From positions 310,001 to 374,000 of the forward strand of contig JAWZYV010014418.1 in assembly GCA_038373885.1 (NCBI GenBank): DNA of 64,000 bases. Direction: 5' to 3'. Both the position numbers and the translations under genes were made by a program. Below, piece by piece: positions 59,099 through 64,000 of the stretch; within the stretch, counting starts at the first letter, position 1; each line of letters starts with the position of its first letter. The DNA is from Cheiracanthium punctorium (taxonomy: Eukaryota > Arthropoda > Arachnida > Araneae > Cheiracanthiidae). The notes under the pieces were generated by a model. The model searched no databases. It saw nothing but the letters and a program-made list of their open reading frames with translations, and had not been told where the DNA came from.

Positions 59099-59770
59099 CA
59101 AAAAGGAGTATATTTTTGCATATCTCGAAAGCATAAAAAGTACCTTTATCGCATCGCAAACGAATTCAGTAAAACAAAATTATGTCAGCCATTTCTGTTG
59201 TGGGATATTTCATAATGAATATTCACTAAATTTCCTCTTTAATTCAAGTTTCAGTGGAATCTAATCGATTATTAACTTTTCTTAAACCAAGGCTAAAAAG
59301 TTCACTAAATCATCTTCACTTTTGTTACAGTTAATTATTGTGGCACGATACACACCTTGTATATGTTTATTATATGCCAATACATTATAGTAAAAAAAAT
59401 CTACATTAAAATTCCAATTTATAACCAAATTCAGTTTAAAAAAATGAAGTAAGACAATATTCCTTATCTCCGCACTAGTTTCTCATTTAACTCGTTGAAA
59501 TAAATGAATGTTTTTTTTTTTCCGAGCATAGAACTTTTTTTCTTTTTTTTTTTAATCTGCGATTAACTTATTTCAATGACTTAAATGTCCATTCTGCCAT
59601 GCCGTCTAAATTTTTGCCCAATTTATTTAATTCCAAATTTATAATACCGATAGAGAAGTTCGGATGCTTAATGTTCAACCTTTTATTTTAAGAATAGAAT
59701 TTTACTCTCCGTAGATAATTTGTCTAGCTAAGGTATTTCAAGACCAAAATTAAGTTATAAATTTATTATG
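59099..59770. other. AT-rich spacer
   Basis: Contains T-runs at about 59511-59521 and 59537-59553. No gene recognised. Confidence 0.4.
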
Positions 59771-59773
59771 GTA

Positions 59774-59935
59774 CAGTAGACTCGTGGTAACTCGAAATCT
59801 CATGTTATAGGAAACGAACATCCCAAGTCGAATATTCGTTTATATCGAAGTTTTCATGAAATCCCAAAACAATTTAATATTTTAGACACAAAGTTTTCTC
59901 TATAACTCGAAATATTCCTCTTTAAGTCAAAGTTT
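59774..59935 (+). repeat. Pogo-like terminal fragment
   Basis: Begins ACAGTAGACTCGTGGTAACT followed by CGAAATC, and repeats AACTCGAA/AAGTCGAA motifs (near 59790, 59825 and 59903). CAGT.GACTCTCG.TAACTCGAA-type ends with such subterminal repeats are typical of pogo/Tigger-type elements. The opposite end was not found. Confidence 0.45.
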
Positions 59936-61067
59936 TTGTATGTTTTAATTTCATTTCATGCTTGAAAAACCCATAGAATAAAAAAAACAGTTTTTTTTTC
60001 TCTTTAAACTATTGTGTATTATATACTATTCAGCTTATTTCGCGGTGGGAAAGGTATCTGATTAAGGGTATTAAAACCTACATATTATACTTTATCACAA
60101 CCGGAAAGCTTATTTAGTATTATGATGTATTACAGGTATAACTCGCCTTATGAAAGCAAGAGAGATTGCGAGATTATTTACAGAGTACAAAAATAAACGA
60201 AATTTTCTACCGTCTTCTCATCGTGCAATGTGCGTCATTTTAGTAAAGGAAACATAAATTTCCCCCCATTTACGAAATCCTTTTTTTTTAATTTACAGAT
60301 GTTTTATAACTGTTTGTACTTGTTACTTATAAATCTAATTGCAGCGTTTGTGGGCTCGAACAGTGTTAAGAGTGCCTTCCAAATTTTAAAGATGTGTCTT
60401 TTTTCTTTTTTACAGTCTATCTTTTTTCTGCTTGCATGATATACTGCAAAATCACAGCATAGAATGTATTTTACTAAGATGACAGCTTTTCCCGTAACGT
60501 ATAAATGCCCTGATTTTTTGTTTGTTTTGTTAAATGGAATAGTGCATGTGTAATTTATAGTGCATGCCTTTCTACCCATATAGTGATAAGTATTTCATTC
60601 ATAAAAAGCTTTAGTTAGTTTCGTGGAGTTTATGTTTAATGCTTGCGTTTATTTCTAAAGATACTGTAAATGTATAATTTATATTTAAAATGGAACGTCT
60701 ATTTGCTTATATAAAGCACAGAAATGTTTACTTGAATTTTAATTAAAGCCACCTTATAAAAGTCATGAATATTGCTGCATAATTGGTATTACAATATTTT
60801 CGTTGAATATGCACGGTGTTTCTGGATTTATAGTGAATACTTATTGGGGAGACAAGTAATATGATAAAAAGTATATTTCACAGGAAAAAATGGGCTCAAT
60901 TGAGAACATTGACGGTGGCAATTTGTATCCAGCTCAATTCATGCGCGAAAATGTCTAACGCCGTGTAGCGGGGAAAGATGACCCCGATGAAATAATGACA
61001 AAATAATACAGCAAAAAATGTTAAGAAAAAAATGCGTATAGTTTGTAGGGGAGACGCGGCAAGACGG
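59936..61067. other. AT-rich spacer
   Basis: Short frames at 60230-60579 have no recognised domain. Around 60960-61070 two G-rich lines (GTAGCGGGGAAAGATGACC and GTAGGGGAGACGCGGCAAG) resemble ends of TA-flanked elements but do not pair. Confidence 0.35.
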
Positions 61068-61075
61068 GGTACCTA

Positions 61076-61563
61076 AGAGATGAGTTCGGGCTCAATTTTT
61101 GAAGCCCGAGCCCGAAGACTTTTAATCCGAGCCCGCCCGAGCCCGAGCAATATTATTTAAGTCAGAGCCCGAGCCCGAAATTTCAGCTAAAGATAAATAA
61201 AATTCAATAAAATTCAAAGAAGTTATTCTTTGATAGAATACAATAAATTTTGCCGTTCGCAAATTACAGACAAATATATTTGCAAATTTTTAATGCACTT
61301 TCTAATTCTTTATATCTATTTTTATGAAATAATGTCCGATCTCATGACTAACTAAGCAATATAAGCCGCCGTTCTGAAATACCCAAAGAGCTTAATGCAC
61401 CTTCTAGGTACCCGTGCCGCTATTTTTTTTATAAGTACTTTTATTTTCCATATGAATCCCTTTTTAAAAATCTGTTTCAAGGAGTATATTCAATAAAATA
61501 GAAATTTTTCACGAGCCCGAGCCCGGTTCGGGCCCGGGCTCGGGCTGAGCCCGTCTCATCTCT
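61076..61563. mobile_element. hAT-like MITE rich in GAGCCCG repeats
   Basis: The ends are AGAGATGAGTTCGGGCTC and, on the other strand, AGAGATGAGACGGGCTC. The flanks GGTACCTA (61068-61075) and AGTACCTA (61564-61571) match at 7 of 8 positions. Both subterminal zones carry GCCCGAGCCCGA runs, clustered on the left at about 61090-61170 and on the right at about 61512-61553, with the orientation reversing within the right cluster. 488 bp, non-coding. hAT assignment rests on the 8-bp duplication. Confidence 0.75.
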
Positions 61564-61571
61564 AGTACCTA

Positions 61572-64000
61572 GCCTTATGATGACCTCTAATTGGCTAACA
61601 GCTAACCTTCGAGAGCGAGACCACGCGCCACCATGTTGGTTTTAGTGCACTCGCTGATTCATTCATTGCCGCATGTGTTTATCATGAAAAACATGATTTT
61701 TTTATGATTTAATTTTATTTTGTTTGGTGCGTGATTTCAATGTTAATAATAGTTGTCGGATGAAAATACAAACAGCAATGAACCGATAATGAAAAATTAT
61801 TTATAAATGTAGACTTCAGATTATTTTACAGATCACATTTCAAAATTTTCCTGGTTGCTGGCCAAAATTTTCTCCTGTTAAAATAAAATTTCCTGACTAT
61901 TTCTGGGTTCCTATGACTGTTGACAACCCTGTTTGCGCCAAAAAACCTTTCACTAATCGCACATTCACTTCCCCATACCTGGATTTTCATGAAAACATGT
62001 GATAGGTCTTTTCACGCGCATTTTAACCACCAACATTATTACTGCCAAATTAAAATACCAACTTTTTTTTTACGGCACTATATGTGCAAATTTTGGGATC
62101 ACGAAGTTTGTTTTATAAAGAAATATTCTTATAATTTTATAGCTGCTAAATGTTGGCTGTTTTTAAAACATCCAGTAGTTCATCTTTCAGATACTTTTAT
62201 TTTCAAATTTGCATGATATTTCCTTCAATAAAATGTATTTTGTGTATCCGGAAAGATTACCACGTCAAGTATCATTAATAAAACACACCTGAACCTTCTT
62301 GTGTATACAAAAATTACATAATTATATCTTACGCATGTAAGATAGTGTAGAAAATAATCATCAGTCATACCTTCGTGTATAAATTATAACCAGCTAGAAT
62401 GCTTTAAGAACGACGTCGAAGCTTTGGGCTAAGAAGTCTGAAATTTTCTTTAAACAACTCTTATTCATAAAATGGCCTCAGTAAATTCGTGATTTCCGAT
62501 TAGAAACGCCTGCAAATGTAATTTTGAGGACTTTATGAAGTAAGTCTTTCTCCTAGTTAGATACAGTTTTTTGTAAAAGAGCGAGCTTTGATTTTTATTT
62601 TGCTCTGTTTTAGAATTCAGAAACGGATTTTTTTCTTTTCTTTTCTTTCTTTTTTTCCTTCTAAAACATTTATCATAAATAGAAAAAGAATCACTCCAAT
62701 TTAATATGATGTAAATTTTCCTCGGAAAAATTTCGTGGATTATAATTTCTTTTGCTTTTTGTTAGCCATTCCAGTTTAACTAGATCGATGCCGATAACTT
62801 GTTTAAAATTTTATTCAACAATTTTGTCATGATTGTAATCAATTGATATCGTACTCTATGGAAAATATTCCTAATCAAATTTAAGATCTATTCGCAAAGT
62901 TTTAATATTTTTATTATGATGAAGAGAGTGCTTTGGTAGCGTATACTTTTGGTATAGACAGAGTTTCTTATAGTCTGCTCTGATGAAACACTATAATTAT
63001 AGTAAGAGATCTTTGTTGATAAGAACTTTGTAAGATTGTAAGAACTTTGTTGATATCGTTTGCATTGCCTACACAATTACTGTCCATTGACTAATTATTG
63101 CCTACTGAAACTATAACAAGTCATTCAGGGTTACTTATCCCACAATTTAAAAACTAAAATTTTTAAAAATAACGAAAAAGTATATAAATGTAAAAATCAA
63201 AGCCTTCTTTAAAACACATTCTCCACAAAAATGCAAAGAAAATGTAAGAATGTAATATTGTTAAGAGCATTGTAAAATAAGAAAAATGTTTTAAAAAGGT
63301 ACAAAAATATTACTTTTGCGTATAATAATAAATAAATAAATATATAAAAATGGATACAATCTTTTTGTTTAAAATTTTTAAAAAATTGCCCACTAAATGG
63401 GAAATAACTATTTTACGATTGTTTACGACATTGCAAAGTTGATTTTTTCGAAATTATTTTACGATAATTATGCACATTGACCGAAACAAATTTCTCGATA
63501 AGAAAAATGCTTATACAAAAACTTAATGCCCTCGTAACAATTAACAGTAAGAAGCATAGTTTGCAACTAATGAATGCATTAAGTGGAAAAAGGAAACTCT
63601 TGTTTCAAGACTAGTTCGAATTTTAAACACGTTAAGTTCACTGCATAATTGACACTAAATTACAAGTATATTAAGTACAAAAGTTTCACATTTTAAATAT
63701 TGTAAAAAAAAAAAAAAGAAATTGGGGCAAATCGTGCAAAATATGTTTACTTTTCTGGTAACCAATGGATGAAATAGAAACACGAATATATAAAACGGCA
63801 ACGGAACAGAATGTGCTTTTAGGACTTCATTACAACACTTTTAGATAATTTAATAAATCACGGTCAAAAGTGTCTGTGCTATATATTACAAAACTACATG
63901 CACCATGTACCCTCTATCAGAAAAAGTATTATGTTCATTCTTAAATAAAAACTATATGTAAAGCTAAATTTTAAATATCAAAGTGAAGATTTAGGACTTT
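61572..64000. other. AT-rich stretch without recognised gene
   Basis: Polypyrimidine CTTTT-rich tract at about 62630-62662 and an A14 run near 63702-63718. The 98-codon frame at 61920-62216 (+) shows no recognised domain. Confidence 0.35.

Overview
The window looks like intergenic DNA from a large, AT-rich animal genome, most likely an arthropod and possibly a chelicerate such as a spider. I infer this from the mix of decayed Tc1/mariner, pogo and THAP-type transposons, many hAT-like and piggyBac-like miniature elements, and a tRNA-derived SINE, with no host gene in 64 kb. The lineage is an inference from repeat composition and not a sequence match. No intact protein-coding gene, rRNA, tRNA, CRISPR array or bacterial-type operon is visible. 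Most open reading frames are short and are either chance or shadows of repeats.

Layout. 0.5-5 kb: a broken Tc1-like transposase gene split by a 1.43 kb foldback element (18-bp terminal repeats, TATTA duplication), then two TTAA-flanked MITEs around a palindromic repeat. 7.2-8.8 kb: an interspersed element with a core of eight ~156-bp tandem units. A second copy lies at 21.6-23.5 kb and carries a hAT-like insertion. 9.7-11.2 kb: a full-length Tc1-like element with intact ends and a transposase broken by two stops and two frameshifts. 14.4-15.3 kb: a mariner-like remnant with a SINE inside it. 16.3-16.5 kb: a hairpin followed by a CCGTTTT minisatellite. 27.3-28.4 kb: a hAT-like element nested in another hAT-like element, both with perfect 8-bp duplications. 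30-35.7 kb: a TA-flanked MITE pair, a pogo-like transposase remnant and another hAT-like MITE. 38.6-40.1 kb: a MITE with ~90-bp ends followed by a satellite-like array. 42.5-43.2 kb: a hAT-like MITE. 45-48.3 kb: two full copies of a ~0.92 kb TA-flanked family, with a third fragment at 12.2 kb. 49.6-50 kb: a single unit of the 39-40 kb satellite interrupted by a hAT-like MITE. 51.2-53.3 kb: a decayed THAP-domain coding segment between inverted, TGACGTCA-containing repeats. 53.3-55.6 kb: a block bounded by inverted GGGCGCC ends that holds a hairpin, a SINE copy and a deleted mariner-like element. 56.9-57.1 kb: a second hairpin-plus-CCGTTTT locus. 57.7-59.1 kb: a third Tc1-like element whose catalytic Glu reads as Lys. 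61.1-61.6 kb: a hAT-like MITE.

Nothing here appears to work together as a pathway. The visible interaction is insertion of mobile elements into each other, which gives relative ages: host element first, nested element later. All transposase sequences seen are broken, so no element in the window can supply its own transposase. Short non-autonomous elements with intact ends and exact target duplications are the youngest-looking features. I found no multi-gene novel system. The best candidates for something undescribed are the foldback element, the tandem-core element family, the hairpin-plus-minisatellite family, and the THAP element with its inverted CRE-like ends.
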